The notes beneath the pieces were generated by a model, which was not told the DNA's origin, ran no database searches, and saw only the letters and a list, made by a program, of their open reading frames with translations. Below, piece by piece: positions 46,213 to 47,307 of a DNA stretch of 47,307 bases. The stretch's first letter is position 1. Each line of letters begins with the position of its first letter. The stretch comes from Thermomucor indicae-seudaticae (taxonomy: Eukaryota > Mucoromycota > Mucoromycetes > Mucorales > Lichtheimiaceae). A program made the position numbers and the translations under genes. The stretch is from assembly GCA_000787465.1 (NCBI GenBank), contig JSYX01000255.1:1-47307 (forward strand). Reading direction: 5' to 3'.

Positions 46213-47307
46213 TTACAAGAAAGACTTGACGTGGTTCTCGCAGATCTCACGAAGCTTGGCTTCGAGCTCCTTGGAGAGGACACCCTTGGTGCGGATTTCC
46301 TCAAGAACGGGCTTGTGTTCAGATTGGATGTGGCTAATGAAGTCCTTTTCCCATTCAACGACCTTGTTAACAGGGAGCTTGTCAAGGAAACCGTTGACAC
46401 CAGCGAAGACAATAGGAACCTGGACTTCAATGGCCAGAGGAGAGTATTGAGGCTGCTTAAGCAATTCAGTAAGACGAGCACCGCGGTTCAGCAAGAACTG
46501 GGTGGAGGCGTCCAAGTCAGAACCGAACTGGGCGAAGGCAGCAACTTCACGGTATTGAGCCAAGAAAAGCTTCAGCGAACCAGCGACCTGCTTCATGGCC
46601 TTGGTCTGAGCAGCGGAACCGACACGGGACACAGACAGACCGACGTTAATGGCGGGACGGACACCCTTGAAGAACAGTTCGGCTTCCAAGAAGATCTGAC
46701 CGTCCGTAATGGAAATCACGTTGGTAGGAATGTAAGCAGACACATCACCACCCTGGGTTTCACTATGTAGCATACGTGTGTTGGTTTGATCTAGTTCTCT
46801 TTAACAAACTGGATAAGAACTTACATGATAGGAAGGGCAGTCATAGAACCATAGCCAAAGTCCTTGTTCATCTTGGCAGCACGCTCCAACAAACGGGAGT
46901 GGAGATAGAAGACATCACCAGGGTAGGCTTCACGACCAGGAGGACGACGAAGCAAAAGGGACATTTGACGGTAAGCAACAGCTTGCTTGGACAAGTCATC
47001 GTAGATGATCAGAGAGTGGCGGCCGTTGTCACGGAACCATTCACCGAAAGCAGCACCAGAGAAGGGAGCAAGGTACTGAAGAGGAGCAGCTTCCGAAGCG
47101 GTGGCAGCGACGACAGTGGTGTACTTCATGGCGTCTATTTTTTTGATGTGTCTCATTAACATTACTGTCGACTCTGAACAGCCTGATTCAACAGTTACCG
47201 TTCTCTTCAAGAGTCTTGACGAGCTGAGCAACAGTCGAACGCTTCTGGCCGACAGCAACGTAAATACAGTACAACTTCTTCGACTCGTCGTTGCCGTTGT
47301 TCCAGTT
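46213..47307 (-). CDS. ATP1: mitochondrial ATP synthase F1 subunit alpha, C-terminal part
   Basis: The 5' end is beyond the window edge. Exons on the minus strand: from 47307 to 47199, 47134-46825, 46762-46213, with 63- and 62-nt introns in phase. The visible part starts inside the nucleotide-binding domain ([18 protein letters not shown], the adenine-interacting helix). It includes [20 protein letters not shown] and the ATP synthase alpha/beta signature region [17 protein letters not shown] with the arginine finger Arg. The C-terminal helical domain follows ([19 protein letters not shown], to ENHVKSFL). The alpha subunit forms the catalytic alpha3beta3 head with beta and works in the mitochondrial matrix. 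The codon choice is biased to C-ending codons, as in a highly expressed gene. Confidence 0.97.

Noticed and set aside
46231..46770. 179-codon plus-strand frame
   Set aside because: Antisense shadow of the ATP1 last exon, whose C-ending codon bias keeps the opposite frame open.

Overview
The window is nuclear DNA of a filamentous fungus, most probably Mucoromycota (Mucorales or a close relative). The genes are split by many short introns of about 50-90 nt with GTAAG/GTATG-type donors. The proteins look like an early-diverging fungus: a Fus3/Kss1 MAP kinase, an NRC-2 type AGC kinase, a PX-domain AGC kinase, and above all a non-canonical RNase III plus dsRNA-binding protein of the R3B2 type, known to me only from Mucoromycota. 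I reconstructed 20 protein genes exon by exon. Each model was checked for splice-site dinucleotides and for codon phase across every junction; none was checked against transcripts. I saw no tRNA, rRNA or CRISPR array.

Layout. 1-1452: 3' end of RRP5 (+). 1590-1868: a small secreted peptide gene (-) whose two exons are too short to be obvious as ORFs. 2324-3753: RING-finger protein (-). 3754-6421: long gene-poor stretch. 6422-8708: PX plus AGC kinase (+). 9995-11436: secreted subtilisin-like protease (+). 12001-12919: phosphopantothenoylcysteine decarboxylase of CoA synthesis (-). 14845-16559: F-box/WD40 protein (+). 17819-19304: Fus3/Kss1-type MAPK (+). 19305-21835: gene-free, with two decayed copies of one repeat. 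21836-22966: ING-family PHD protein (-). 23053-25824: large F-box protein (-). 25958-27449: kanadaptin-like FHA protein (+). 27442-28304: Nudix-like protein (-). 28547-30449: PSP1-domain protein (+). 30992-32654: R3B2-like RNase III/dsRBD protein (-). 33893-35593: proline-rich protein (+). 35629-37501: TRAPPC12-like subunit (-). 37717-39360: beta-tubulin (-). 39361-41870: gene-free, with a 328-bp MITE. 41871-42355: small basic protein (-). 43850-45942: NRC-2-like kinase (+). 46213-47307: 3' part of ATP1, the mitochondrial F1 alpha subunit (-).

The genes are a mix of housekeeping functions (ribosome biogenesis, CoA, TRAPP trafficking, tubulin, ATP synthase) and regulation (three kinases, three ubiquitin-ligase-type proteins, a chromatin reader, an RNAi-linked protein). 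They do not form one pathway or cluster. Gene pairs are often tight: two divergent pairs share promoters of 133 and 242 bp, one convergent pair overlaps by 8 coding bases, and another is separated by 35 bases.

The points most worth following are: (i) the R3B2-like protein, whose RNase III domain lacks most catalytic acids; (ii) the beta-tubulin, which naturally carries Tyr167 and Ala198, residues linked to benzimidazole insensitivity; (iii) the MITE with perfect TIRs and a 6-bp target duplication; (iv) the undocumented small secreted peptide; (v) two GC-AG introns.
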